This document shows positions 43,723-51,447 of a stretch of 64,000 bases of DNA, piece by piece. Within the stretch, counting starts at the first letter, position 1. Every line of letters begins with the position of its first letter. This DNA comes from Microbacterium sp. H83 (lineage in GTDB: Bacteria > Actinomycetota > Actinomycetes > Actinomycetales > Microbacteriaceae): positions 204-64,203 of the forward strand of contig NZ_LWCU01000003.1 of the NCBI RefSeq assembly GCF_001650405.1, read 5' to 3'. Both the position numbers and the translations under genes were made by a program. The notes beneath the pieces are model-generated. The model was not told where the DNA came from, did not search any database, and saw nothing but the letters and a program-made list of their open reading frames with translations.

Positions 43723-44810
43723 CACAGGCTCCTCACCGCCACGCCCGCAGGACGTGGCGAACGCGCCGACTCGACCGGCACCGACTGGGGTGCGATCCGC
43801 TCTGAGCCAGCCACACGCGAAGTCCCAGCCGGCTCACGGGATAGGCCGGGCGGGTCGCCGGTGCCGACCTGGACGGTGGGCAGCGCGTCGAGAATCGTCA
43901 CCGCGACCTTGCGGACTCGCTCGCCGGTGGCCTGCACGACCTCGACCGGGTCCCTGTCCTTCACCGTGCCCGCCCAGCCTGAGACATACGGGATCGTGTA
44001 GGCGGTGGTGTCCATGCCATGCGCGGCACCGATCATCAGCGCCACGGACTCGGCCTCGACCTCGCCGACGCCTCGATGCCCGGTCGCATTCGGATTGTCG
44101 GGGCCGTGCAGCATCACATGCGCGAGCTCGTGCGCGAGAGTCTTCACCTGCGCGACCTCGTCCATGTTCGTCCGCACCGCGACCGTGCGCGCCTGGAAGT
44201 CGGTCAGGCCGTTCGCGCCGTGGATCATCCCCTCGTGCTCGACCCGCAGCACCGCGAAGCCCTCGGCCGCCACCAGTGCCGATAGCCCTTCCCATAAGCC
44301 GTCCGGTGCCTGGCCTTCCATCAGCGTCGGCGCCGGGCGTTCAGGGATCGGCGGGCCGTCGGTCATCGAGACGTCCCAGACACGCACCGGAATCGCGCGG
44401 ACCATCTTCGACCGGACCGTTTCTCCGGGCTTCGGCTTCTCGTACCTGTCCAGGCGGCGCCATGATCCGGGGTTCTGCGGTGTCGAGGACGCGAACCGCG
44501 CCATCAGCGGGGCGAAGATCTGCATCGACCCGCCCGCGAGCGGCGAGCGACCCAGCGCCTTCCATTGCTTGTAACCGGCCACGAAGGTCGGCTCTGGCGC
44601 GCTTGTGCGACCTGCCTCGTAGAGATCGAGATGTTGAGCCCAGATCAGCAGGGTGTTGTTGAACGACTTCGCCCGGAACCGGGCCGCGAACTCCAGCGCA
44701 CGCTTCCAGTCCTCACCCGAGACGAGCTGATCGACTGCAGCCGTTAGCCGCTCGTGGAGCTGTTGGAGCCGCGCATCCTGCGCCGCTCGCGCCTCCTCGT
44801 CCGTCGCCAT
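43722..44810 (-). CDS. ArdC-like antirestriction protein with zincin motif
   Basis: 362 residues, ATG at 44808-44810 behind GGAGG. The N-terminal domain (LQQLHERLTAAVDQLVSGEDW to SFNNTLLIWAQH) matches the ssDNA-binding half of ArdC. The C-terminal half has the metallopeptidase motif TLAHELAHVMLHG and a distal Glu in EVEAESVALMIG. ArdC shields incoming plasmid DNA from restriction. It is the first gene of the element operon on this strand, as expected for an early-expressed protein in the recipient. Confidence 0.88.
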   Translation of the reverse strand: MATDEEARAAQDARLQQLHERLTAAVDQLVSGEDWKRALEFAARFRAKSFNNTLLIWAQHLDLYEAGRTSAPEPTFVAGYKQWKALGRSPLAGGSMQIFAPLMARFASSTPQNPGSWRRLDRYEKPKPGETVRSKMVRAIPVRVWDVSMTDGPPIPERPAPTLMEGQAPDGLWEGLSALVAAEGFAVLRVEHEGMIHGANGLTDFQARTVAVRTNMDEVAQVKTLAHELAHVMLHGPDNPNATGHRGVGEVEAESVALMIGAAHGMDTTAYTIPYVSGWAGTVKDRDPVEVVQATGERVRKVAVTILDALPTVQVGTGDPPGLSREPAGTSRVAGSERIAPQSVPVESARSPRPAGVAVRSL

Positions 44811-44833
44811 CAATGACCTCCTCCCGGCGAGGC

Positions 44834-44851
44834 CAACGGCACAAGCCGTTG
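44834..44851. promoter_or_regulatory. Perfect palindrome upstream of ardC
   Basis: CAACGGC-ACAA-GCCGTTG is a perfect 7-bp inverted repeat 24 bases before the ArdC start codon. It could be an operator for the element operon or a leader hairpin. The rest of the gap up to 45048 shows no gene and no clear promoter box. Confidence 0.4.
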
Positions 44852-45048
44852 ACCCTTGCGACCATGAGGTGCGCCGGGCGGATCAGGAAGAAGAGACGGA
44901 CAACGGACTGGGCCTGTGGCCGTCAGGCTCCGCGATGAACCCGACGTATTTGACGTGTTCTACACGGCAGTCCAAGACCTGTCGACGTCGCCGGTGAAAC
45001 GTGGGACACGCGTCGAGTGGAGCGGTTCATACGACGAGTCCGCAGAGG

Positions 45049-46068
45049 TTACCGGCTGGTGTCGTTGGCAGCGATAGCGTGGCTTTGTCGATCTTCAGGA
45101 ACCGTGTGTGGTGTGCGTCGGTACTGTGTCGGCGTGATGCCGTAGCGACGATGAAACCAGTGGGATGCTACGCGCGGGTCACTCCACCCGACTTCGCTCG
45201 CGGCACGCATCACGGAAATATCGGTTTCTTCAATGAGCCGCGCGAATTCAGTGAGCCGGAGTTCAGTGAGTAGACGCATCGGGGCGGCGCCGGCGTGCTG
45301 TACGAACATGCGGGTGAGGTGGGTCCGTGAGAGGGAGAGCTCTCGTGAGAGCGCTCCAACGGTCCACGGCTCTGCGATGCGCCCGCGAAGCAACCGGATT
45401 GCCTGACCGACGTAGCCAATAGATCCGGTGTCGGTCAGTCGTCCATTGATAGGTGTCCACGGCGCCGTGGTGGTGTCCGACGCTTCATCCAGAAAATACG
45501 GCAGTATCAACCTCATCCATCGCGCGAGAAGCTCGAGAGTGTGAGTCGCGACGACTTCGGGCGAGTGGGTCCCGCTGCGCAGGATGCTCATCTGTCGCCA
45601 TATCGGCTCGACCTGCCGCAGCGCAGCGATTCCTGGTGCAAGGACGATCGCGCGGCCGTCCCACTCGAGGGGATGTAGTCCTGCGATTACTCGTTCTGCG
45701 TCGGGGAGGAACCATGCCATCTGGGTGCGCCAGAACTGCTCGTCGGCGTAGATGGCCCAGATGCGTACGGACGGGGATGGCCGCAAGCGACACCATTTGC
45801 CGGTGCCGAGGGCAAGAGACATGCCAGGACGCAGGACGTGCACGCTCTCAGCAGTATCGAGGGCGCAAGAGCCCTCGACGACGTTGAGTATCTTCGCGTG
45901 CCGGAACACGGTACGGCTTGACGGGACCGTACGCACCATCTCTATGGCCGCGATATCGCCTGGCGCTTGAACCGCTGGGTAGGGGCGCGTGAACTTGATC
46001 GGTTGATTGGGCGGCAAGTCGTGCGCGGCCTCGAACGCGTCCTCTGGCGTAGCGGCCACGCTGCGCAC
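45049..46068 (-). CDS. AraC family regulator (cupin-type sensor)
   Basis: 339 residues, GTG start. The N-terminal half is a cupin-like sensor of the AraC_binding_6 type (HAKILNVVEGSCALDTAESVHVL). The C-terminal ~110 residues have two helix-turn-helix units (WTVGALSRELSLSRTHLTRMF, and SVMRAASEVGWSDPRVASHWFHRRYGITPTQYRR). It is the last gene of the msrA-GNAT-trx-ahpD series and starts 9 bases after the AhpD-like gene, so it may control that operon. Confidence 0.9.
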   Translation of the reverse strand: MRSVAATPEDAFEAAHDLPPNQPIKFTRPYPAVQAPGDIAAIEMVRTVPSSRTVFRHAKILNVVEGSCALDTAESVHVLRPGMSLALGTGKWCRLRPSPSVRIWAIYADEQFWRTQMAWFLPDAERVIAGLHPLEWDGRAIVLAPGIAALRQVEPIWRQMSILRSGTHSPEVVATHTLELLARWMRLILPYFLDEASDTTTAPWTPINGRLTDTGSIGYVGQAIRLLRGRIAEPWTVGALSRELSLSRTHLTRMFVQHAGAAPMRLLTELRLTEFARLIEETDISVMRAASEVGWSDPRVASHWFHRRYGITPTQYRRTPHTVPEDRQSHAIAANDTSR

Positions 46069-46077
46069 GGCACACCG

Positions 46078-46566
46078 TCAGCTCAGCTTGCCTTCCGAGT
46101 CGCGTGGTCGCACGCGGTGTTGGCTGAGGATCGAGATCCGATTGAACATGTTGATGGCCGCAGCGACCCACTCCGCGGCCGCGAACACCTCCTCGGTGAG
46201 GGTGCTTCGGGCCTGCGCGAGCTCGACATTCACGGCGGCGTCGAGCGGGAGCCGGGTGGCTGCTTCAGCGATCGCGAGCAAGGCGCGCTCTCGATCGCTG
46301 AACAGGGGCGACTCGCGCCAGGCGGGCAAGATGTCGAGTAGTTGCTGATTAACGCCTGCGCGCCTTGCCTGCCGCGAATGCAGATCGAGACAGAAGACGC
46401 ATCCGTTCAGCTGCGACGCCCGAACCTTGATCAACTCGCTCTCGGCGGGAGTGAGTCCGCGTTGCGAAGCGGCCTCAGACACAGCGGTCGCGAACGCAGA
46501 CGCGGCTTCCCATGCTTCTGGGACGGCCTTGTCCATGTAGGGGCGTGGTTCATGCAAGGTCGTCAT
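46078..46566 (-). CDS. AhpD-like carboxymuconolactone decarboxylase family protein
   Basis: 162 residues, ATG at 46566 behind AAGGAGG. The signature is LIKVRASQLNGCVFCLDLHSRQAR near residue 45-70, with the Cys-x-x-Cys (CVFC) and nearby His of AhpD-type peroxidases. Members reduce peroxides or recycle AhpC. The start overlaps the thioredoxin stop, which suggests the thioredoxin may supply electrons. A longer reading to 46860 would lie antisense within the thioredoxin gene and is not used. Confidence 0.9.
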   Translation of the reverse strand: MTTLHEPRPYMDKAVPEAWEAASAFATAVSEAASQRGLTPAESELIKVRASQLNGCVFCLDLHSRQARRAGVNQQLLDILPAWRESPLFSDRERALLAIAEAATRLPLDAAVNVELAQARSTLTEEVFAAAEWVAAAINMFNRISILSQHRVRPRDSEGKLS

Positions 46567-46946
46567 CACCGATCCTCCTTGGCTGAGCCGCCATCGGAGT
46601 CGAGGTCCTTCCTGACCTCGTCCATGTCGAGTCCTCTGACGTTCTCTACTACTTCGGCCAGGGCAGTGGGCGGTAGGGCGCCGGCCTGGCTGAAGACGAG
46701 CAACCCCTGGCGGAAGGCGAGCAGAGTGGGAATCGCGGTGATTTGGGCCGCCGCGGTGATGCGCTGCTCCGACTCCGTGTCGAGTTTCGCGTGGACGATG
46801 TCCGGATTGTCTTGCGACGACTTCTCGAAGACCGGCGCAAACTGATGGCATGGTGCGCACCAGTCCGCCCAGAAGTCGACGAGGACGATGTCGTTCTGAT
46901 TGATCGTGACCTCGAAGTTGTCCTCGGTCAGTTCGACGGTTGCCAT
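46566..46946 (-). CDS. Thioredoxin
   Basis: 126 residues. The active site is FWADWCAPCHQF near residue 26-37 (WCAPC rather than the usual WCGPC), with the cis-Pro in ITAIPTLLAF near residue 72. The C terminus has an extra acidic tail of about 20 residues (MDEVRKDLDSDGGSAKE). It reduces disulfides, and here probably recycles the MsrA enzymes and AhpD-like protein in the same gene set. Start chosen at ATG 46946 behind GAGGAG. Confidence 0.93.
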   Translation of the reverse strand: MATVELTEDNFEVTINQNDIVLVDFWADWCAPCHQFAPVFEKSSQDNPDIVHAKLDTESEQRITAAAQITAIPTLLAFRQGLLVFSQAGALPPTALAEVVENVRGLDMDEVRKDLDSDGGSAKEDR

Positions 46947-46974
46947 GTGGGTTCTCCTCTTGTGCGCATGATGA

Positions 46975-47370
46975 TCAGTGGTGGTGTCCGTGGGGGTTGC
47001 CGGGGAATCGCGTGTCGACGACGTCCGCATACTCCGGATGAGCGCGGATGTACGCGGCGGCGAAGGGGCACGAGACCGTCGCGGTCTTCTTGTCCTCGCG
47101 GAGACGGTCGAGGACGCCTCCAAGGAGTCGCGCCGCGACTCCCTTTCCGCGGAACTCGGGGAACACGGACGTCGCGAGCAGAAGCACCCGGTCGCCGGTT
47201 CTGCTGTAGAGCAGGCCGGCGGCGAGCTTGCCGTTCACGGTCGCTTCGTACAGCTCGGACTCGACGTTCTCAGTGATGACGAAGTCTTCGGCTGCGTCCG
47301 AGGATGCAGCCGGGAGGTCAGTGTCGGCGTCGGTCGCGGTCAAGCCGATCATTCCGTCGGGATGTTTCAT
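46975..47370 (-). CDS. Small GNAT acetyltransferase (YjdJ type)
   Basis: 131 residues. The acetyl-CoA loop is VFPEFRGKGVAARLLGGVLDRLRE, followed by ATVSCPFAAAYIRAHPEYADVV, a pattern of the short GNAT_acetyltr_2 (YjdJ) subfamily. The N-terminal ~30 residues (ATDADTDLPAASSDAAEDF) are disordered. The C terminus ends in HGHHH. Its role in the redox operon is unknown. It lies 28 bases upstream of the thioredoxin gene. Confidence 0.87.
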   Translation of the reverse strand: MKHPDGMIGLTATDADTDLPAASSDAAEDFVITENVESELYEATVNGKLAAGLLYSRTGDRVLLLATSVFPEFRGKGVAARLLGGVLDRLREDKKTATVSCPFAAAYIRAHPEYADVVDTRFPGNPHGHHH

Positions 47371-47394
47371 GTCTCTCCTATCGCGAGATCTCGG

Positions 47395-47895
47395 TCAGCG
47401 GCCCGGTAGTACCCAGTCGGGTCGGATGAAATGGCACGAGTAGCCATTGGGGTGCTTTTGCAGGTAGTCCTGGTGTTCGGGTTCGGCCTCCCAGAACGAG
47501 CCGGCTTCGCCCACCTCTGTCACGACTTTTCCTGGCCAGCGGCCGGAAGCGTTGATCGCTTCGATCACGTGGAAGGCGACCTTCCTCTGTCCCTCGGTCG
47601 TCGTGAAGATCGCTGATCGGTAACTGCGCCCGATGTCGTTTCCCTGACGGTTCCGAGTGGTGGGATCGTGAATCTGAAAGAAGAACTCCAGCAGTATCTG
47701 GAATCGGATGATCGAGGGGTCATAGATCACTTCGAGGGCTTCTGCGTGATCCCCGTGATCCCGGTAGGTCGCGTTGGGGGTGTCGTCGTCGCCGGAGTAT
47801 CCGACGCGGGTGCTCACGACGCCCGGGAGTGAGCGGAAGAGCTCCTGGGCTCCCCAGAAGCAGCCGCTGGCGAGGATCACTCTCGAGGTCGGCAT
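47395..47895 (-). CDS. msrA: Peptide methionine sulfoxide reductase MsrA, copy 1
   Basis: 166 residues from ATG 47895. The catalytic motif is [12 protein letters not shown] near residue 10, with [11 protein letters not shown] and [19 protein letters not shown] in the middle and a second Cys in GYSCHF near the end. It reduces the S epimer of methionine sulfoxide in proteins. It is the first gene of the minus-strand redox operon and is divergent from the AhpD-like gene at 48149. A related but distinct msrA lies at 54363. Confidence 0.95.
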   Translation of the reverse strand: MPTSRVILASGCFWGAQELFRSLPGVVSTRVGYSGDDDTPNATYRDHGDHAEALEVIYDPSIIRFQILLEFFFQIHDPTTRNRQGNDIGRSYRSAIFTTTEGQRKVAFHVIEAINASGRWPGKVVTEVGEAGSFWEAEPEHQDYLQKHPNGYSCHFIRPDWVLPGR

Positions 47896-48148
47896 CGTCT
47901 TCTCTCTCTTCACGGCGGGCAGCACGCCCCTTCGGGTCACGATACGGAGCCGGGTGCTGTCCAGGTGGCCTGGCTGTGCAGCGTAATGTCCGCGACCTGC
48001 CGCGTTCGAAAGCGGGGCGGGCGGTTGCAGGGAGAAGACAGCTCTCTGCAGGGGCAGGCCACACGGGGCAGAGAAGCGGATCTACCGTCGGAGGAGGCGT
48101 CGGAACTCCGGCAAGCCAGCGAACCGTGCCCTACGGTGAGGAGAGATC

Positions 48149-48685
48149 GTGATATCAGAGCAGATCGATTTCGAGAATGTGCGCTTTGATCCGGATCTCT
48201 CTGACTTCCATGAGCTTGCGAAGCAGATGGCTGCGGGGTTCGGGTACACGGCAAAGTTGTCGATCGGTGATCGCCTAGCTGCTCTTCTCCGATTGCGGGT
48301 TGCTCAGATCAATCCGTGCTCGTACTGCCTGATCCTGCACACGCGTATCGCCGTGGAGGTAGGCATCGGCGCGGCGATGGTCGCGCACCTGGCGAGCTGG
48401 CGGCAGAGCACGATGTTCTCCGGTTCCGAAGCACTTGCACTGGCGTACTGCGAAGCGCTGACACGTTACGAGCACGAGCACTTCGATGAGATGCATCAAG
48501 GACTGACGGTGTTCTTCGATGAGCGTGAGATCGCGGAGATCGCAGCCGTCGTCATCAACATGAACGTGTGGACGCGGCTGAAGCTCGCGCAGGGCGCCGT
48601 ACCGGTGATATCACCCGGTGACGAAGAGCCTGCACGTGACGCCGATAGACCAGGCGCCGGGGGAAAGAAAGGGAACCCATCATGA
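48149..48685 (+). CDS. AhpD-like carboxymuconolactone decarboxylase family protein
   Basis: 178 residues, GTG start behind GAGGAGAG. The active-site region is LLRLRVAQINPCSYCLILHTRIAV with the CSYC pair and following His. The rest matches AhpD/PcaC-type helical bundles. A disordered tail follows. It is a second, more distant relative of the protein at 46078. It is divergent from msrA copy 1 across a 253-bp gap that holds the promoters of both. The stop overlaps the DUF5709 gene. Confidence 0.88.
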   Translation: MISEQIDFENVRFDPDLSDFHELAKQMAAGFGYTAKLSIGDRLAALLRLRVAQINPCSYCLILHTRIAVEVGIGAAMVAHLASWRQSTMFSGSEALALAYCEALTRYEHEHFDEMHQGLTVFFDEREIAEIAAVVINMNVWTRLKLAQGAVPVISPGDEEPARDADRPGAGGKKGNPS

Positions 48686-49140
48686 CTGATGGATCGGTCA
48701 GCGGGCAGGACATCGAGTTCGATCTGCTTCCGCCGGATGAGAGCCTCGACTCGGATCTTCTCGGCGAAGACTCTGATGACGACGGCCCGGGATACTCTCC
48801 ACCGGAGCGGCGGTCATCCGAACTGTCGTGGGGATTCACCGCACGCGAAGCACGTACTCGAGAACCGCTGGCGGCTCGCTTGGCGCGTGAGGTGCCGGAG
48901 CACGAACCCGAAGAGCCGATGGGCGACGGGATCGGCGACATCATCGGCACGGACGGCGAGATCCTTGACGACCAGGTCGGATCGGTACGCGCTGGACGGC
49001 TGATCTGGACCGAACCCGGCAACCCAGACCCATCCTCCGACTTCTGGGCCTCCGACATCGGCATCGATAACGGCGCCGCCTCCGCCGAGGAGGCAGCTAT
49101 CCATGTCGTCATTGACGAGGGCGACTATGACCGGCAATAG
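48682..49140 (+). CDS. DUF5709 family acidic protein
   Basis: 152 residues, very acidic. The pattern ESLDSDLLGEDSDDDGPGYSPPER, then GFTAREARTRE, LAREVPEHEP and HVVIDEGDYDRQ fits DUF5709 proteins of actinobacteria, which are of unknown function and often appear near stress genes. No membrane segment or signal peptide. It starts with a 4-base overlap on the AhpD-like gene. Confidence 0.85.
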   Translation: MTDGSVSGQDIEFDLLPPDESLDSDLLGEDSDDDGPGYSPPERRSSELSWGFTAREARTREPLAARLAREVPEHEPEEPMGDGIGDIIGTDGEILDDQVGSVRAGRLIWTEPGNPDPSSDFWASDIGIDNGAASAEEAAIHVVIDEGDYDRQ

Positions 49141-49185
49141 TCTGGAATCAGACCGGGGAAGCCCGGGAGAACGGCGGAGGCTGTA

Positions 49186-50211
49186 ATGATGCAGCAGACA
49201 TGGGACTCGCGCAGCGTCGATCCACGTGACCGCGTGGAGACGATCCGTACGATGCTCTGCGAGAACCTCGTTCAGACAGACCTGACTCTCGACCCGCAGG
49301 GCCGCGAGGCGCATGTGAGCGTGTCGTACCAAGACATTGGGCAGCTGAGAGCGTTGTCCGTCAAGACGGTGCCCTCGCTGGCGGCCCTCGCTATGCGTCC
49401 TCAGCGGATGATCATGTCGGACGACGACGAGTCCTTGTTCGTGGTTTTCCAGCGCGGCAACCGGTCGATGTTGCGCCGTGGTGATGACCAGACCGTGATG
49501 ACCCCGGGCAGCATCGTCGTTTACCCGAGCACGAGCCCCTACGTCCACGCCTTCGACGAAGGAGTCATCGGGGACTTCTTCCGACTGCCGTTGGGTGTGG
49601 TGGGGTTGACGGCGGATCAGGTCGCTGAGGTCTCGGGTGTGGACCTGCAGGAACGAACCTCGCTGGCGGCGCTGCTGCGGTCCGTGCTCGGGGGCGTGAT
49701 GGACTCCGAACTCAGCCTTCGCGACGAGGTCGACGTGTTCGCACCCGTCGCCGACCTGCTGAAAGTCACCTTGCTCAGCGCCCTCACTCCCGACCGCGCC
49801 ACGACCCGGTATCCGCTGGCCGAGCAGATCGTCACCTACGTGCTCGACAACCTCACCGACCCCGGCCTCGGAGCCGCCAGGATCGCGAAGGACCTGCACG
49901 TGTCCGAGCGTCTGCTCTACGCGGAGATGTCCCGCGCGGACATCAGGCTCGCGCAGCTGATCCAATCCCAGCGCCTGCGCCGCGTCCGCGACGCCCTGAC
50001 CGCACCGGCCACCATCGACGTCCCCATCGGCGTCCTCGCTCAACAGCACGGATTCGTCTCAGCCAGCCACTTCAGCCGCATCTTCCGCGAAGAATTCGGC
50101 ACAACCCCCCGCCAATGGCGCAACAACACCACACCACGCCTCGAGGAGACCCAGGACGAGAGCCGACTGGAACTCTCGCAGCAGATCAGACCAGAGGAGA
50201 CGTACGGATGA
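49186..50211 (+). CDS. AraC family regulator, copy A (full length)
   Basis: 341 residues, first ATG at 49186 behind GGAGG. Residues 1-135 form a sensor domain with VFQRGNRSMLRRGDDQTVMTPGSIVV. Residues ~240-320 hold the AraC helix-turn-helix pair (AARIAKDLHVSERLLYAEM and GVLAQQHGFVSASHFSRIFREEFGTTP). From residue 135 on, the DNA is 98.4 percent identical to the inverted copy at 55716-56262, while the sensor half is only distantly alike. The stop overlaps the start of the next gene (ATGA). Confidence 0.92.
   Translation: MMQQTWDSRSVDPRDRVETIRTMLCENLVQTDLTLDPQGREAHVSVSYQDIGQLRALSVKTVPSLAALAMRPQRMIMSDDDESLFVVFQRGNRSMLRRGDDQTVMTPGSIVVYPSTSPYVHAFDEGVIGDFFRLPLGVVGLTADQVAEVSGVDLQERTSLAALLRSVLGGVMDSELSLRDEVDVFAPVADLLKVTLLSALTPDRATTRYPLAEQIVTYVLDNLTDPGLGAARIAKDLHVSERLLYAEMSRADIRLAQLIQSQRLRRVRDALTAPATIDVPIGVLAQQHGFVSASHFSRIFREEFGTTPRQWRNNTTPRLEETQDESRLELSQQIRPEETYG
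49586..50132 (+). repeat. 547-bp inverted repeat, left copy
   Basis: This segment matches the reverse complement of 55716-56262 over 547 bases with nine substitutions and no indels by my hand comparison. It encodes the linker and DNA-binding half of two AraC regulators. Identity begins sharply at the codons for LGVVGL and ends at RQWRNN. Inverted copies 5.6 kb apart could support inversion of the segment between them or gene conversion. Confidence 0.93.
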
Positions 50212-50561
50212 ACGAGCCTCTGTCTGACCTCACCGTCATCGACGCGGAGGAAGTTCGAGCATCGGATATCCCTCGCGCGCTGACGGCCGCATCGATCCTG
50301 TACGAGGACGGGGCGACGCAGGCATTCGCCGAGAACGGCAAGACCGTGTACGTCGAGGACGGAAGACCCACCTTGGGGGAGTGGTACGTGGATGCAGGGG
50401 GGCAGTTCTGCTCCTTCTGGCCGCCAGACTACCGAGCGTGCTACGAACTGCGCTGGCTCGTCGAAGACGAGCGAATCGCTGGTCTCCGCTTCCGCCGCGG
50501 CTCCTACACCGCCGTCGGCCGGTACCAGTTCCCCGGGCCTGAGAATGCCGTCAAGGAATGA
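50208..50561 (+). CDS. Protein of unknown function, 117 residues
   Basis: ATG at 50208 behind AGAGGAG, overlapping the AraC stop. It is beta-rich with aromatic and Cys residues: DGRPTLGEWYVDAGGQFCSFW, then ACYELRWLVEDERIAGLRFRRG. This pattern loosely recalls DUF995-like beta proteins, but I do not assign it. No signal peptide. It is probably translated with the AraC gene. Its 3' end overlaps the convergent MarR gene by 11 bases. Confidence 0.75.
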   Translation: MNEPLSDLTVIDAEEVRASDIPRALTAASILYEDGATQAFAENGKTVYVEDGRPTLGEWYVDAGGQFCSFWPPDYRACYELRWLVEDERIAGLRFRRGSYTAVGRYQFPGPENAVKE

Positions 50562-50988
50562 GCAGGGCGTCTCGGCAACGGGCCAGAAGCTCGTAAAGAC
50601 GGGCGCGCTCCACCGGTTCGACCTCCATGGTCATGCGTTGAACAGCCGAGGAGACTTCCTCATGCGCGCGTTCGAGGAGGAGCTCTGCGGCGTCGTTCAG
50701 CACCACGCTCCGTTCTCGCCTGGGCCCAGGATCACTCGAGCGGGTCACCAGTCCCCGCTTCTCCAGTCCCTGCAGCAGCACGTTCATCGACTGGCGAGAC
50801 ACGAACGCGCGCCGGGCGAGTTCGGAGCTCGTGATACCTGGCGTGTCCTGCAAGGCGGTCAAGCACGCGTACTGCGGCACGCTCAGCGAGAGCGGGCGAA
50901 GCCGATCGTCCATTCGCTGGTTCAGGAGCGACTGCGTCTCCTTGATCAGCACCCCCAGCGACTCCGGGCTCCGGTCCAATGCATCCAT
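50551..50988 (-). CDS. MarR family transcriptional regulator
   Basis: 145 residues from ATG 50988; a GTG at 51006 is an alternative start six codons earlier. Winged-helix core: LSVPQYACLTALQDTPGITSSELARRAFVSRQSMNVLLQGLEKRGLVTR, followed by the wing DPGPRRERSVVL. Cys occurs once in the core (YACLTAL), a possible redox or ligand site. It is divergent from the VOC gene at 51066, with two inverted repeats between, so it likely represses both. Confidence 0.9.
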   Translation of the reverse strand: MDALDRSPESLGVLIKETQSLLNQRMDDRLRPLSLSVPQYACLTALQDTPGITSSELARRAFVSRQSMNVLLQGLEKRGLVTRSSDPGPRRERSVVLNDAAELLLERAHEEVSSAVQRMTMEVEPVERARLYELLARCRDALLIP

Positions 50989-51034
50989 GTCAATAGTTTG
51001 ACACACACTCCACTGAGTGTCAGGATATTGACAC
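50988..51034. promoter_or_regulatory. Two inverted repeats in the marR-VOC gap, likely MarR operators
   Basis: TGTCAA-TAGT-TTGACA (50988-51003) is a perfect 6-bp inverted repeat next to the MarR start, and GTGTCA-GGATAT-TGACAC (51017-51034) is a second perfect one facing the VOC gene. Both contain TGACA half-sites. The arrangement, one site for each divergent gene, is typical of MarR autoregulation. TTGACA inside each may also serve as a -35. Confidence 0.6.
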
Positions 51035-51065
51035 TGGCGTTATTGAACAGAACAGGAGCCTGCTC

Positions 51066-51440
51066 ATGGCAGCAACAACCACCGGCCCGGACTTCGTCTC
51101 TTTCCAGGTGCGGGACCGCGCCGTCTCCGCGGAGTTCTACGACAAGCTCGTCGGACTCACGCGGCTCCCAGACTCGAACCCGGCAGCGACCGTCTTCTCC
51201 GCAGGAGGTGCCGCGTTCGCCATCCGCGACCCGTTCCCGGGCGTGGATCTCGACGCGATCCCTCAGCTCGGCGCCGGCATCGGCGTCTGGTTCCACAACG
51301 ATGACGCGGAAGGCGTGCATGCACGACTCGTCGACGCGGGAGTGCCGATCGTGCAGGAACCGTTCGAGGGGCCGTTCGGACTGCAGTTCTCTTTCCGAGA
51401 CCCCGACGGCTACGTCGTCACCATTCACGCCCGCGCCTAA
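51066..51440 (+). CDS. VOC superfamily (glyoxalase/dioxygenase-like) protein
   Basis: 124 residues. Vicinal oxygen chelate fold with two beta-alpha-beta repeats: FVSFQVRDRAVSAEFYDKLVGLTRL and GIGVWFHNDDAEGVHARLVDAG, ending FSFRDPDGYVVTIHA, with DPDGY typical of the family. Metal ligands are only partly visible. It could detoxify an electrophile or bind a drug. Divergent from MarR and 7 bases before the glycosylase gene. Confidence 0.88.
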   Translation: MAATTTGPDFVSFQVRDRAVSAEFYDKLVGLTRLPDSNPAATVFSAGGAAFAIRDPFPGVDLDAIPQLGAGIGVWFHNDDAEGVHARLVDAGVPIVQEPFEGPFGLQFSFRDPDGYVVTIHARA

Positions 51441-51447
51441 CACCACC

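Larger units (their letters stand above)
26613..44813. mobile_element. Integrative and conjugative element, backbone
   Basis: From the tRNA-Pro gene rightwards the sequence holds, in order, putative integrase arm sites, a tyrosine integrase, an AlpA/Xis-like protein and a minus-strand chain of transfer and maintenance genes up to the ArdC-type protein. Nearly all neighbouring genes overlap or lie within 100 bases, so they likely form one long transcript. The left end is the tRNA. The right end is not visible: no second copy of the tRNA-Pro 3' half is found before 64000, so the cargo at 45049-64000 may belong to the same element. No relaxase is recognised. Confidence 0.8.

Noticed and set aside
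45001..45273. Plus-strand 90-residue frame with a Phe/Glu-rich end
   Set aside because: It lies over the end of the AraC gene on the other strand, has no ribosome-binding site and has shadow composition.
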